Assembly: GCF_900114185.1 (NCBI RefSeq)
Contig: NZ_FOSE01000004.1
Location: 186,001-250,000 of the forward strand
Reading direction: 5' to 3'
Length of the DNA: 64,000 bases
From: Cellulomonas sp. KH9
GTDB lineage: Bacteria; Actinomycetota; Actinomycetes; Actinomycetales; Cellulomonadaceae
Within the stretch, counting starts at the first letter, position 1, and the number at the start of each line of letters is the position of its first letter. Under the pieces are notes generated by a model. That model had not been told where the DNA came from, ran no database searches, and worked only from the letters and a program-made list of their open reading frames with translations. Below, piece by piece: positions 26,601 to 35,473 of this stretch. A program made the position numbers and the translations under genes.

Positions 26601-27155
26601 TCAGGGCAGCCGGCCCGCCCACGCCATCGCCTGGCGCAGCAGCAGACCCTGCCCGCCGTTCATCTCGATCTGCACCGCCTCGGCGCACGCCTCCTCCGGC
26701 GTCAGCCAGGCCAGGTCCAGCGCGTCCTGCTGCGGGCGGCAGTCCCCGGCCACGGGGACCACGTACGCCAGCGACACCGCGTGCTGGCGGGGGTCGTGGT
26801 ACGGCGTCACCCCGGGGGTGGGGAAGTACTCGGCGACCGTGAACGGCTGCGGCGACGCCGGCACCTGCGGCAGGGCGACGGGGCCCAGGTCCTTCTCGAT
26901 GTGCCGCAGCAGGGCGTCGCGCACCCGCTCGTGGTACATCACGCGCCCCGACACCAGCGCGCGGGACATCACGCCCTCGTTGGTCACGCGCAGCAGCAGC
27001 CCGACGGCGACGACGTCGCCCGACTCGTCGACGCGCACCGGCACCGCGTCGACGTAGAGGATGGGCAGCTGCCGGCGCGCGGCGCCGATCTGCTCGGCGG
27101 ACAACCAGCCGGCGGGGCGCTCGGGGCCAGGGGGGAACTCGGCGGACGCGGTCAC
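26601..27155 (-). CDS. Nudix-fold protein with degenerate catalytic box (DUF4916-like)
   Basis: This 184-residue protein has the Nudix fold pattern, but the Nudix box position reads GRVMYHERVRDALLRHIEKDLGP and lacks the REUxEE metal-binding core. It is therefore probably not a Nudix hydrolase. It resembles the actinobacterial DUF4916 group. The C-terminal PQQDALDLAWLTPEEACAE is the usual last strand-helix. TAGAAC lies 6 nt before the GTG start. It converges with the ABC-F gene. Confidence 0.75.
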   Translation of the reverse strand: MTASAEFPPGPERPAGWLSAEQIGAARRQLPILYVDAVPVRVDESGDVVAVGLLLRVTNEGVMSRALVSGRVMYHERVRDALLRHIEKDLGPVALPQVPASPQPFTVAEYFPTPGVTPYHDPRQHAVSLAYVVPVAGDCRPQQDALDLAWLTPEEACAEAVQIEMNGGQGLLLRQAMAWAGRLP

Positions 27156-27283
27156 CGTGCAGTTCTACCCCGTCCCCGGCGTGCGGGCCGCATCGCCTCG
27201 CGGGGTGCGGGCCGGGGTGACGGAATAGGGCCGGACGGGTGGGTGCTGTACGGGGGGAACCCCAGCAGGACGGAGACACACCC

Positions 27284-27652
27284 ATGAGCACCATCACGCT
27301 GACTGCCGACACCATCGGCGGCACGGTCAAGGACAACGAGATCGTCCTGATCGACTTCTGGGCGGCATGGTGCGGCCCGTGCCGCATGTTCGCGCCCGTC
27401 TTCGAGGCGTCCAGCGAGGCGCACCCGGACGTCGTGCACGCGAAGGTCGACACCGAGGCCGAGCAGCAGCTGGCCGTGGAGCTCCAGATCACGTCCATCC
27501 CGACGCTCATGGCGTTCCGGGACGGGATCCTCGTCTTCAGGCAGGCCGGCGCGCTCCCGGCGCCGGCGCTCGAGCAGGTCCTCGCGGGCGTCAAGGAGCT
27601 CGACATGGACGAGGTGCGCGCCAAGATCGCCGAGCGGTCCGCGGTCGCCTGA
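27284..27652 (+). CDS. thioredoxin
   Basis: This 122-residue protein has the redox site WAAWCGPCRMFAPVFE (about residues 27-42) and the cis-Pro loop ITSIPTLMAFRDG. It is a cytoplasmic disulfide reductant by family. The C-terminal extension DEVRAKIAERSAVA is slightly longer than in E. coli TrxA. CGGAG precedes the ATG at 27284. A terminator follows directly. Confidence 0.93.
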   Translation: MSTITLTADTIGGTVKDNEIVLIDFWAAWCGPCRMFAPVFEASSEAHPDVVHAKVDTEAEQQLAVELQITSIPTLMAFRDGILVFRQAGALPAPALEQVLAGVKELDMDEVRAKIAERSAVA

Positions 27653-27661
27653 GACCCCGTC

Positions 27662-27704
27662 GCGAGCGGCGGGACGAACCGTTTCGGGGCGTCCCGCCGT
27701 TCGC
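27662..27704 (+). terminator. terminator behind thioredoxin
   Basis: A 15-bp stem (27662-27676 with 27690-27704) with one G-T pair and a 13-nt loop lies ten bases after the thioredoxin stop. Confidence 0.65.
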
Positions 27705-27706
27705 GG

Positions 27707-27753
27707 TTGCGGGACCTGGACGCGGTGTTAGCGTGATGTGAGATCGCTCTCAC
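27707..27753 (+). promoter_or_regulatory. promoter and LacI-type operator of the GH81 gene
   Basis: TTGCGG (27707-27712) and TAGCGT (27729-27734) are spaced 16 bp, like a -35/-10 pair. Directly behind lies GTGAGATCGCTCTCAC (27738-27753), with perfect 6-bp arms around TCGC, over the expected transcription start. This is a classic place for LacI-family repression. A leader of about 140 bases would follow. Confidence 0.6.
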
Positions 27754-27881
27754 CACAGCGTGACCAACGGGGGTCGCGCGGGGACCGGTCGCGGTGCGGC
27801 GCAACGGAGCGGCGCACCGGTCGCAGGGGCGACCGCCGCGTGCGCGAGTGCGCGACGGGGTCGCCTTGGGGGCTTCACACC

Positions 27882-30800
27882 ATGCAACCAACAGCACGGA
27901 CCCCACGGGGGTCCTCATCCCAGCATGCCCTGGACACGGTCACGGTGCCGTGGTGGCGACGCGGTCTCGCCATGACGGCGGCGCTCGCACTGGCCGGCGC
28001 CGCGGCCCTCGTCGTCGTCCCGCGGGACGCCGCCGTCGCCGCCGAGGGGATCGTCGACGTGGGCGCGGGCGGGTACGCCGCCGCACCGGTCGGGCCCACG
28101 CCCGAGGGGTGCGACTCGGTCGAGGCGGACCCGCGCTCCGCCCTGACCGACGACGCACCGTCCGGTGCGCTGCCCACCAACGACTGGTGGTCGTCGCTGC
28201 TGTACAAGCGGCTCGACTGCCGGCTGAGCGAGCCGCTGCACGCCCACCCGGTGTCGTACCAGCCGACGCCCGGGGGCCTCGGGCTGTCGACGCCGCGGGA
28301 GGCGACGCTGTCCGGGACGCCCGGCGGCATCGGTGAGTTCCACTTCCAGTTCGTGCAGGACGTCGTGGTCGGCGTCGCCGGGCTCGAGGCCCCGACGGTG
28401 CAGGTCGCGGGCTGGACGGACTGGACGGTCACGCCCTCCTGGTCGGACGGCACACGCAGCCTGCGCGCGACGATCGGGCACGGGCTGCCCACCTCCTGGT
28501 ACCACGTCGAGGGCGGCGACGCCGTGCTGTCGTCCACCCACGACGTCCGTGTGTGGGCGCAGGACGGCGCGACGCTCGGCTTCACGGCCAACGGTCACGA
28601 CTACGCGGTGCACGCCCCGACCGGCGCGACGTGGGACGTCGCCGGCACCACGCTCCGCTCGTCGCTGGGCGGCAAGGGGTACCTGGCGGTGACCGCGCTG
28701 GCCACGACCGCCGACGCGACCGACGCCGATCGTGCCGCCGCGCTCGCCGCGGTGGACGCGTCCGCCCTGGCCGAGGTCACCGGCACCACGGCCTCGTACA
28801 CCTACGACGCCGCCGCCGGCGTGGTCCGGACCACCTACCGGCTGGAGACCACACCGCTGGAGGCCGGCGCGACGGGCGCGCTCGTGGCGCTGTACCCCCA
28901 CCAGCAGCGGTACGTCACGGCCGTCGACGGTGACGAGCTCGACGCCACCTACCCCAGCCCGCGCGGGGCCATGACGGCCTACGCGGGCACCGCCTCCTTC
29001 ACCACCGCCACGCCGTTCACGGGCGTCCTGCCCGAGGTGCCGGCCGTCGCCACGTCGACCGGCGCGGCCCGCGCGACGCTGGACGGGCTGCTGGCCGAGG
29101 TGGCCGCCGACCCGCTGCCGATCCTGCGGGCCGACACCTACTGGACCGGCAAGGCCCTGGGGCGTGCGACGCGCATCGTCGAGATCGCCGACCAGCTGGG
29201 CGAGACGCAGCTGCGGGACGAGACCCTCGCGCGCGTCCGCGCGACGCTCACCGACTGGTTCACGGCCACGCCCGGCAAGACCGGGCAGGTCTTCGCCTAC
29301 GACGAGCGGTGGGGCACCCTCATCGGGTACCCCGCGTCGTACGGCTCGGACACCGAGCTGAACGACCACCACTTCCACTACGGGTACTTCGTCGCCGCGG
29401 CCGCGACCCTGGCCCGGTTCGACCCGCAGTGGGCGTCGGACGGGCAGTACGGCGGCATGGTGGACCTGCTGATCCGTGACGCCAACGGGTACGACCGGTC
29501 CGAGACCCGGTTCCCGTACCTGCGCGACTTCGACGTGTACGCCGGCCACGACTGGGCGTCGGGCCACGGGGCGTTCGTCGCGGGCAACAACCAGGAGTCG
29601 AGCTCCGAGGGCATGAACTTCGCCGGAGCCCTCGTGCAGTGGGGCGAGGCCACCGGGGACACGGCCGTGCGGGACGCGGGCGCGTACCTGTACGCCACGC
29701 AGGCCGCGGCGATCCAGGAGTACTGGTTCGACCGGGCGGAGGCGATCCCGGACGGGTTCGGCCACTCGACCCTCGGCATGGTCTGGGGCGACGGCGGCAC
29801 GTACTCCACGTGGTTCTCCGGCGAGGCCGAGATGATCCAGGGGATCAACACGCTGCCCATCACCGGCTCGCACCTGTACCTCGGCACACGACCGGACGAC
29901 GTCCGGTCCAACTACGCCGAGCTGGTGAAGGCCAACGGTGGCCCGCCCACGGTCTGGCAGGACATCCTGTGGAGCTATCTGGCGCTGGGCGACCCCGACG
30001 AGGCGCTGCGCCTGCTGCAGGCGAACCCCGGCTACCCCGTGGAGGAGGGGGAGTCGCGGGCGCACACGTTCCACTGGATCGCCAACCTCGCGGCGCTGGG
30101 GACGCTCGACACCACGGTGCACGGGGACACCCCGCTGTCCGCGGTGTTCGTGAAGGACGGTGCCCGCACCTACGTCGCCGCCAACGTGACGTCGGCACCG
30201 CGGACGGTGACGTTCAGCGACGGGACACGGGTGTCCGTGCCCGCCGGGAAGACGGTGGCGACGGGGGCGCGGACGTGGTCGGGCGGGGGTGCCGTGGGCG
30301 GTCCGACGGCCGGTCCGACGACCGGTCCGACGGCGAGCCCGACGCCGACGCGGACCCCGCGTCCGACGGTGAGCCCGACGCCGACGCGGACCCCGCGTCC
30401 GACGGTGAGCCCGACGCCGACGCGGACCCCGCGTCCGACCGAGAGCCCGACGCCGACGCGGACCCCGCGTCCGACCGCGAGCCCGACGCCCACCCCGGGC
30501 ACCGGCCTGACGTTCGCGCTCGGCCGGGACGGTGCGCTCGTCGGGACCCCGGGTCCGGCGGGCTCGCTCCAGGTGCCCGCCGCACGCGGGATCGACACCG
30601 TGGCCGAGCCGCCGGGGGCCCTCGTGCTGCAGGCCACCGGCCTGACCGCCCGGGCCACGGGCGGGACGACGACGTTCGACCTGATGGTCGACGCCGGCGC
30701 CCACGTGGGCAACGGCACCCGCCTGTCGGTGCAGTACGACCTGACGGGAGACGGGACCTGGGACCGGGTCGAGGTCTACCGGTACCTCGCGACCGACCCG

Positions 30801-30968
30801 CTGCCCGGCGGTGAGCGCTACACCCAGGCCGTCGGCCTGGACCGCGCGACCGGCGTGCTGGGCGACCTGCGCGGCGGCACCGTCCGGGTGGCGCTGTGGA
30901 ACGCCATCGGGAGCGGGCCGTCGACCGTGGCGACCGAGGGCTCCGTGATCGGGCTGCCGTTCCGCTGA
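27882..30968 (+). CDS. secreted GH81 endo-beta-1,3-glucanase with repeat linker and C-terminal sandwich domain
   Basis: This 1028-residue secreted enzyme has a long signal region ([23 protein letters not shown], cut near AVAAE). The GH81 catalytic part is at about 55-800, with [20 protein letters not shown] and [20 protein letters not shown], which hold the family's acidic residues and the GNNQESSSE signature. GH81 enzymes cut laminarin and fungal wall beta-1,3-glucan. A Pro/Thr/Arg linker made of exact 12-residue repeats leads to a ~150-residue beta-rich C-terminal domain I cannot name, perhaps sugar-binding. The ATG at 27882 is the best start, though its ribosome site is weak. Confidence 0.9.
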   Translation: MQPTARTPRGSSSQHALDTVTVPWWRRGLAMTAALALAGAAALVVVPRDAAVAAEGIVDVGAGGYAAAPVGPTPEGCDSVEADPRSALTDDAPSGALPTNDWWSSLLYKRLDCRLSEPLHAHPVSYQPTPGGLGLSTPREATLSGTPGGIGEFHFQFVQDVVVGVAGLEAPTVQVAGWTDWTVTPSWSDGTRSLRATIGHGLPTSWYHVEGGDAVLSSTHDVRVWAQDGATLGFTANGHDYAVHAPTGATWDVAGTTLRSSLGGKGYLAVTALATTADATDADRAAALAAVDASALAEVTGTTASYTYDAAAGVVRTTYRLETTPLEAGATGALVALYPHQQRYVTAVDGDELDATYPSPRGAMTAYAGTASFTTATPFTGVLPEVPAVATSTGAARATLDGLLAEVAADPLPILRADTYWTGKALGRATRIVEIADQLGETQLRDETLARVRATLTDWFTATPGKTGQVFAYDERWGTLIGYPASYGSDTELNDHHFHYGYFVAAAATLARFDPQWASDGQYGGMVDLLIRDANGYDRSETRFPYLRDFDVYAGHDWASGHGAFVAGNNQESSSEGMNFAGALVQWGEATGDTAVRDAGAYLYATQAAAIQEYWFDRAEAIPDGFGHSTLGMVWGDGGTYSTWFSGEAEMIQGINTLPITGSHLYLGTRPDDVRSNYAELVKANGGPPTVWQDILWSYLALGDPDEALRLLQANPGYPVEEGESRAHTFHWIANLAALGTLDTTVHGDTPLSAVFVKDGARTYVAANVTSAPRTVTFSDGTRVSVPAGKTVATGARTWSGGGAVGGPTAGPTTGPTASPTPTRTPRPTVSPTPTRTPRPTVSPTPTRTPRPTESPTPTRTPRPTASPTPTPGTGLTFALGRDGALVGTPGPAGSLQVPAARGIDTVAEPPGALVLQATGLTARATGGTTTFDLMVDAGAHVGNGTRLSVQYDLTGDGTWDRVEVYRYLATDPLPGGERYTQAVGLDRATGVLGDLRGGTVRVALWNAIGSGPSTVATEGSVIGLPFR
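30341..30484 (+). repeat. four 36-bp tandem repeats encoding the GH81 linker
   Basis: Four consecutive 36-bp units (30341, 30377, 30413, 30449) differ at only a few bases and encode 12-residue Pro/Thr/Arg/Ser units. The near-identity at third positions points to recent slippage or unequal crossing-over, so copy number may vary between strains. Confidence 0.85.
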
Positions 30969-30975
30969 CGCCGGC

Positions 30976-31009
30976 GGCGGGGCCGGGGCGCACACCCCGG
31001 CCCCGCCGT
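30976..31009. terminator. terminator between GH81 and tRNA-Leu
   Basis: A perfect 14-bp G/C stem with a 6-nt loop (30976-30989 with 30996-31009) follows the GH81 stop and directly abuts the 3' end of the oppositely oriented tRNA-Leu. It can serve both. Confidence 0.75.
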
Positions 31010-31094
31010 GGTGCGGGAGGCGGGAGTCGAACCCGCACGCCCTTGCGGGCACCAGGACCTAAACCTGGCGTGGCTGCCGTTTCACCACTCCCGC
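31010..31094 (-). tRNA. tRNA-Leu (anticodon UAG)
   Basis: On the minus strand the acceptor GCGGGAG (31094-31088) pairs with CTCCCGC (31020-31014), followed by discriminator A and an encoded CCA (31012-31010). The anticodon arm CCAGG-TTTAGGT-CCTGG gives UAG. The long variable arm (GTGCCCGCAAGGGCGT) is typical of class II leucine tRNA. Length is 85. Confidence 0.95.
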
Positions 31095-31139
31095 GTGCGC
31101 CCAGAGTCTGACACGTGCCGACCCCGGGCACCTCGGTGG

Positions 31140-31607
31140 TCAGTCGATGCCGAGGTCCCGCCGCAGCTTGGCGACGTGGCCCTTGGCGCGCACGTTGTAC
31201 TGCGCGAGCGCGACCTTGCCCTCGGGGTCCACCACCACGGTCGACCGGATGACGCCGGTCGACGTGCGTCCGTAGCTGGTCTTCTCGCCCCACGCGCCCC
31301 AGGCCTCGAGCGCGCGGTGCTCGGGGTCCGCCAGCAGGGGGTACGTCAGCGCCTCGTCCTGCGCGAACCGCGCCAGCTTCTCGGGCGAGTCGGGCGAGAC
31401 GCCGAGGACGGCGTACCCGGCGGCGGTGAGCGAGGCCAGCGAGTCGCGGAAGTCGCAGGCCTGCGTCGTGCAGCCCGGGGTGCCGGCCGCGGGGTAGAAG
31501 TAGACGACGACCGAGCGGCCCCGCAGGTCCTGCAGCGACACCTCCTCGCCGGTGCTGCTGGGGAGGGTCAGGTCGGGGGCGGTGTCGCCGACGGCGAGGC
31601 GGGGCAC
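31140..31607 (-). CDS. bcp: thiol peroxidase, Bcp-type peroxiredoxin
   Basis: This 155-residue peroxiredoxin reduces peroxides using thioredoxin. It has the peroxidatic site YFYPAAGTPGCTTQACDFRDSL (about 36-57), with Cys in GCTTQAC. The second Cys, five residues later, makes it an atypical two-Cys form. I chose the GTG at 31607, five bases behind AGGAG; a GTG two codons upstream is possible. Confidence 0.92.
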   Translation of the reverse strand: MPRLAVGDTAPDLTLPSSTGEEVSLQDLRGRSVVVYFYPAAGTPGCTTQACDFRDSLASLTAAGYAVLGVSPDSPEKLARFAQDEALTYPLLADPEHRALEAWGAWGEKTSYGRTSTGVIRSTVVVDPEGKVALAQYNVRAKGHVAKLRRDLGID

Positions 31608-31679
31608 GGTCACTCCTGCGGGTCGTGGGGGCGGGACGACGGACGCCAGCCTAGATCGCGGCGGGGTAGCGTCGGCGAC

Positions 31680-32033
31680 GTGAGTGCACCGAACGAGACG
31701 CCCCGCGAGGGCGCCGGCCGTGACCTGCCCCTGCGCATGCTCAACGACCGGCTGCTGGTCGAGCTCGACTCCGACGCCGCCGAGCGTCGCACGGGCGCCG
31801 GGATCCTCATCCCGCCGACGGCCGCCATGGGCAAGCGCCTGGCGTGGGCCAGCGTGGTGGCGGCCGGTGAGCACGTGCGTCAGGTCAAGGTCGGCGACCG
31901 TGTGCTGTTCGACCCGGAGGACCGCGCCGAGGTGGAGGTGTCCGGCAGCACGTACCTGCTGCTGCGGGAGAAGGACGTGCACGGCGTGGCGGAGCCGCGG
32001 GCGACCGGTGAGGGCACCGGCCTGTACCTGTGA
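31680..32033 (+). CDS. GroES-like co-chaperonin
   Basis: This 117-residue protein has the Cpn10 fold: PLRMLNDRLLVELDSDAAERRTGAGILIP, then VVAAGEHVRQVKVGDRVLFDPEDRAEVEVSGSTYLLLREKDVHGV. The mobile loop region is present, but a C-terminal tail of ~15 residues is extra, and the main groES-groEL pair is not here. It may be a paralogue. TAGCGT lies 7 nt before the GTG, so it looks leaderless. Confidence 0.8.
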   Translation: MSAPNETPREGAGRDLPLRMLNDRLLVELDSDAAERRTGAGILIPPTAAMGKRLAWASVVAAGEHVRQVKVGDRVLFDPEDRAEVEVSGSTYLLLREKDVHGVAEPRATGEGTGLYL

Positions 32034-32145
32034 CCGGCGTGTCGTGCGCACCCGCCGTCGTGTCTTCGTGACGGCCGGGTTCGCGTCGTAGGGTCCGGGT
32101 GAAGGTCGGGGGACCGCGACTGTCGCGCGTGCGACGAGGAGGACC

Positions 32146-32421
32146 ATGGACGAGCGCATCCCGGCGGACGACCCGGGCCGGACCCACGAGGTCGGTGCCG
32201 GCACGGAGGGGTCCGTGCCCGCACCTGACGAGAACGTCGTGCACCCTGGGCTCGACGCGGCGCAGCACGCCCAGGAGCTGCTGGCCGAGCACGTGCCGCT
32301 GACGCTGCTCGTCGACCTGCTCGCACCGACGGGCCAGACGTCCGAGGAGCTGCTCGTGGCCGAGGGGCTGCCCGAGGACGAGTGGTGGAGCGCGGACGGC
32401 GGCGCGCCCTCCGGCGCGTGA
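32146..32421 (+). CDS. hypothetical acidic protein
   Basis: This 91-residue, strongly acidic protein has the helical centre LDAAQHAQELLAEHVPLTLLVDLLAPTGQTSEELL and ends in EDEWWSADGGAPSGA. I recognise no family. GAGGAGGA lies just before the ATG at 32146, and codon use matches its neighbours, so the gene is probably real. It lies between the GroES-like gene and tRNA-Lys. Confidence 0.6.
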   Translation: MDERIPADDPGRTHEVGAGTEGSVPAPDENVVHPGLDAAQHAQELLAEHVPLTLLVDLLAPTGQTSEELLVAEGLPEDEWWSADGGAPSGA

Positions 32422-32497
32422 GGGTGGTCACAGCAGGCCCGCAGGGGCCTTCCGGTTCGACCACCGCCCCCGGATCCTGCTAATCTCATCCAGCCGC

Positions 32498-32573
<76 letters not shown>

Positions 32574-32578
32574 GCCAC

Positions 32579-32610
32579 GCAGCCCCGTCAGGTCCGCCTG
32601 ACGGGGCTGC
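32579..32610 (+). terminator. terminator behind tRNA-Lys
   Basis: A perfect 14-bp stem with a TCCG loop (32579-32592 with 32597-32610) starts six bases after the tRNA CCA end. Confidence 0.8.
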
Positions 32611-32734
32611 GTCGTTCCCGGACCAGGGCGGACACCCGACCCCGGCGCAGCTCGCACCCCCGGCGACGCGTCCCGGCGGGCACGTCGCGTCCCGGCGCGT
32701 CACCATGTCCTCACCTGTCGAGGACGGAGCGGTG

Positions 32735-34360
32735 ATGGCCGACGAGCGGAGCGGGACCCCGGAGCAGGACGGCACGGGCGAGGCCGGACGGGCCGCAGGC
32801 CCCGGTCCGCAGGGCGGCGGGGGCGCGGACCGCCCTGCCGGCTCCTACCCTGCCGGCTCCTACCCTGCCGGCTCCGACGACGAGTTCGACGTGGTCGTCC
32901 TCGGGGCCGGGGCGGTGGGGGAGAACGTCGCGGACCGCGCGTCGCGCACGGGGCTGCGCGTCGCCGTCGTGGAACCCGCGCTGGTCGGCGGGGAGTGCTC
33001 CTACTGGGCCTGCATGCCCTCCAAGGCACTGCTGCGGCCCGGCGACGCGCTCGCAGCGGCCCGCGCGGTGCCCGGCGCGGACACCGCGGTGAGCGGCGTC
33101 CTCGACGTCGCGGCCGTGCTGGCCCGCCGCGACGAGGTCGCCGCCCACTGGGACGACGCCGGGCAGGTCGCGTGGGTCGAGGGCGCCGGACTGACGCTGG
33201 TGCGGGGGCACGCGCGGTTCACGGGTCCGCGCACGCTCACGGTCGAGAGGGCAGACGGGACCACCCGCCCCCTGCGCGCCCGCCACGCGGCGGTCGTGGC
33301 CACCGGGTCGACGGCCGTCGTGCCCGACGTGTTCGCGGGCGTGCGGGCGTGGACCAGCCGTGAGGCCACGTCCGCGCACCGGGTGCCCCCGCGGCTCGCC
33401 GTCGTCGGCGGGGGCGTCGTGGCCACCGAGATGGCCACCGCCTTCGCGGACCTCGGCAGCGAGGTCACCGTCCTGGTCCGCGGCCGGCGGCTGCTGCCGG
33501 CGGCCGAGCCGTTCGCTGGCGCCGCCGTGGCGCGCAGCCTCCAGGACCGCGGCGTCCGCGTCGCGTTCGGCGCGTCGGTGACGGCCGCGTCCCGCGACGA
33601 GGAGGGGGTGCACCTGACCGTGGACGGGAGCGCCGACGGCGCGGCGGGTGCCACCGACGTCCTCACGGTCGACGAGGTGCTGGTCGCCACGGGTCGCCGG
33701 CCGGCCACCGACGACCTGGGGCTCGAGGTGCTCGGTCTGCGACCTGGAGACCCGCTGGCCGTGGACGACCGGCTGCAGGTGACGGCGGTCGAGGGCGGCT
33801 GGCTGTTCGCGGCGGGCGACGTCACGGGCCGTACGGCGACCACGCACCAGGGCAAGTACGACGCCCGGGTCGTGGGGGACGTCGTGGCCGCCCGGTTCGA
33901 CCCGCGGGGTGCGGACGAGGTCGCGGGCGACCCGGCGGGGCTGTCCCGGGCCGCCGAGGCCGCCGCCGTGCCGTGGAGCCGGTACCGCGCGACCGCCGAC
34001 GTGGCGGCGGTGCCGCAGGTCGTCTTCACCCGGCCCCAGGTGGCGTGGGTCGGGCGGACCGAGGCGCGGGCGCGCGAGGACGGGCTGGACGTCGAGGTCC
34101 TGTCCTACGAGCTGGGCGACCTCGCCGGTGCCACCGTCACGGCGGCCGACTACGCGGGTCGGGCGCAGCTCGTCGTGGACCGCGCGCACGACGTGGTGGT
34201 GGGGGCGACGTTCGTCGGCCCGGACGTCGCCGACATGCTGCACGCGGCGACCGTGGCGGTCGTCGGGGAGGTGCCGCTCGCGCGGCTGTGGCACGCGGTG
34301 CCCTCGTACCCGACCCTCAGCGAGGTGTGGCTGCGGCTGCTGGAGGCGGCGGGTCGCTGA
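32735..34360 (+). CDS. FAD-dependent pyridine nucleotide-disulfide oxidoreductase
   Basis: This 541-residue flavoenzyme has the FAD site VVVLGAGAVGENVADRAS (about 55), the redox pair in GGECSYWACMPSKALLRP (C-x4-C as in mercuric reductase/lipoamide dehydrogenase), an NAD(P) site AVVGGGVVATEMATAF, the FAD stretch GWLFAAGDVTG and a C-terminal dimer domain ending HAVPSYPTLSEVW. The final His-x4-Glu base is replaced by HAVPSYPT. The N-terminal ~45 residues are Gly/Pro-rich with a threefold PAGSY-type repeat. The ATG at 32735 has GGAG upstream; 32705 is an alternative. Confidence 0.88.
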   Translation: MADERSGTPEQDGTGEAGRAAGPGPQGGGGADRPAGSYPAGSYPAGSDDEFDVVVLGAGAVGENVADRASRTGLRVAVVEPALVGGECSYWACMPSKALLRPGDALAAARAVPGADTAVSGVLDVAAVLARRDEVAAHWDDAGQVAWVEGAGLTLVRGHARFTGPRTLTVERADGTTRPLRARHAAVVATGSTAVVPDVFAGVRAWTSREATSAHRVPPRLAVVGGGVVATEMATAFADLGSEVTVLVRGRRLLPAAEPFAGAAVARSLQDRGVRVAFGASVTAASRDEEGVHLTVDGSADGAAGATDVLTVDEVLVATGRRPATDDLGLEVLGLRPGDPLAVDDRLQVTAVEGGWLFAAGDVTGRTATTHQGKYDARVVGDVVAARFDPRGADEVAGDPAGLSRAAEAAAVPWSRYRATADVAAVPQVVFTRPQVAWVGRTEARAREDGLDVEVLSYELGDLAGATVTAADYAGRAQLVVDRAHDVVVGATFVGPDVADMLHAATVAVVGEVPLARLWHAVPSYPTLSEVWLRLLEAAGR

Positions 34361-34372
34361 CCCGCCGCCTCC
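34342..34372. terminator. bidirectional terminator between reductase and betaine-binding protein genes
   Basis: A perfect 14-bp stem with a 3-nt loop (34342-34355 with 34359-34372) includes the reductase stop codon and lies ten bases from the stop of the convergent gene. Confidence 0.7.
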
Positions 34373-34381
34373 GGCGGTCCG

Positions 34382-35392
34382 TCAGTCGTCCGAGGCGGCC
34401 AGCGAGCCGTCGGAGGAGGTCACGAGCCCCACCGCCGCATCGCCCTGGCGCACCGCCTGACCGATGAGCGCGAAGTCGTAGGACTTGAACTCGCCGACCG
34501 ACAGGTCGTACGTCTCCTCGAGGCCCACCTGGCAGAACGGGCGCTCGGGGCACTCCGGCGGACCGGCGAGCACCACGTCGCCGCACGTGGCGGCGAGGTC
34601 GGACAGCGTCTGCAGGTCGTGCTCCTGGGCGAACTCCCCGGTGACGGCGAACGCGTTCTGGTCCTGCGCGGCCGACGCCTCGCCGACGACGATCCCGCTC
34701 TCCTCCGCCAGGGGCGTCAGGGCGGTCACGGTCTCGTCCACGTCGCTGGAGGCCACGGTCGGTGCGTCCGCGCCGTTGACCTGCGCGTTGAGGAACGTCG
34801 CCAGCGTGGCGGCGTACTCCGGGACCGCGGCGAGCTCACCGGACTGCAGTGCGGGCAGGTACGTCTCGCGGGCACCGATGGTCTGGGCCCGGGCGTCGAA
34901 GCCGGCGCTGCGCAGCACCTCGGCGTAGATCTCGGCCAGCGTGATGCTCTCGGAGAAGTTCGCCGCGCCGACCGTCAGCGTCGTCCCCGTGCCGGCGCTC
35001 GTGTCGTCCGCCGCCAGGCCCTCCTCGGCGACGAACTCCGTGGCGACCTCGCTGGAGGTGCGCCGGTCGACGTCGACGGCCTTGTTGAGACCGATGAGCC
35101 GGTCGGTGTCGAGCGCGGCCGAGACGGTGTCGAGGAGCTCGACGACCTCCGGGTGGTCGGCGGCGACCTGGGCGTTGACCGCCGGGATGATGTTGTCGGC
35201 GTTCTGCAGGCCCTTGTCGTCCTCGAGCACGACCAGGCTCTCGCCCGCGACGGGCGCGCAGGCGGGCAGGTCGGAGCCGGCGGCGGACGTCTCGGCCTGA
35301 CCGCCGCCGGAGCCGGGTGCGCCGCAGGCGCTGAGCGTCAGGGTCAGCGCGGCGAGGACGCCGAGGGTGCGGGAGCGCGGGCTGGTGCGCAT
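34382..35392 (-). CDS. glycine betaine/choline-type ABC importer, binding protein (circularly permuted)
   Basis: This 336-residue lipoprotein (lipobox TLTLSAC near residue 23) belongs to the OpuAC/ProX family. The block that usually ends the family, LVVLEDDKGLQNADNIIPAVN through IGLNKAVDVDRRTSSEVATEFVAEEGL, comes first (about 53-127). The usual start, LTVGAANFSESITLAEIYAEVLRSAGF, follows (about 138-165), and the protein stops after VGLVTSSDGS. The order is thus permuted. It is the third gene behind two permeases and binds a quaternary amine by family. Confidence 0.85.
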   Translation of the reverse strand: MRTSPRSRTLGVLAALTLTLSACGAPGSGGGQAETSAAGSDLPACAPVAGESLVVLEDDKGLQNADNIIPAVNAQVAADHPEVVELLDTVSAALDTDRLIGLNKAVDVDRRTSSEVATEFVAEEGLAADDTSAGTGTTLTVGAANFSESITLAEIYAEVLRSAGFDARAQTIGARETYLPALQSGELAAVPEYAATLATFLNAQVNGADAPTVASSDVDETVTALTPLAEESGIVVGEASAAQDQNAFAVTGEFAQEHDLQTLSDLAATCGDVVLAGPPECPERPFCQVGLEETYDLSVGEFKSYDFALIGQAVRQGDAAVGLVTSSDGSLAASDD

Positions 35393-35473
35393 CGGAGGTC
35401 TCCTGTCGAGGGGGTGGGCACCGGGGTGCGGCGGTCGGGGGAGCGGCCGACCTCGGGCGGTCGGCCGGCGGGA

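Noticed and set aside
30341..30484. CRISPR-like regular repeat
   Set aside because: The 36-bp units are contiguous, without spacers, and encode a protein linker. No CRISPR array or cas gene was found in the window.
27915..31052. A 1045-codon minus-strand frame opposite the GH81 gene
   Set aside because: It has shadow composition (Arg/Gly/His-rich, no domain), while the plus strand encodes a clear GH81 enzyme with signal peptide.
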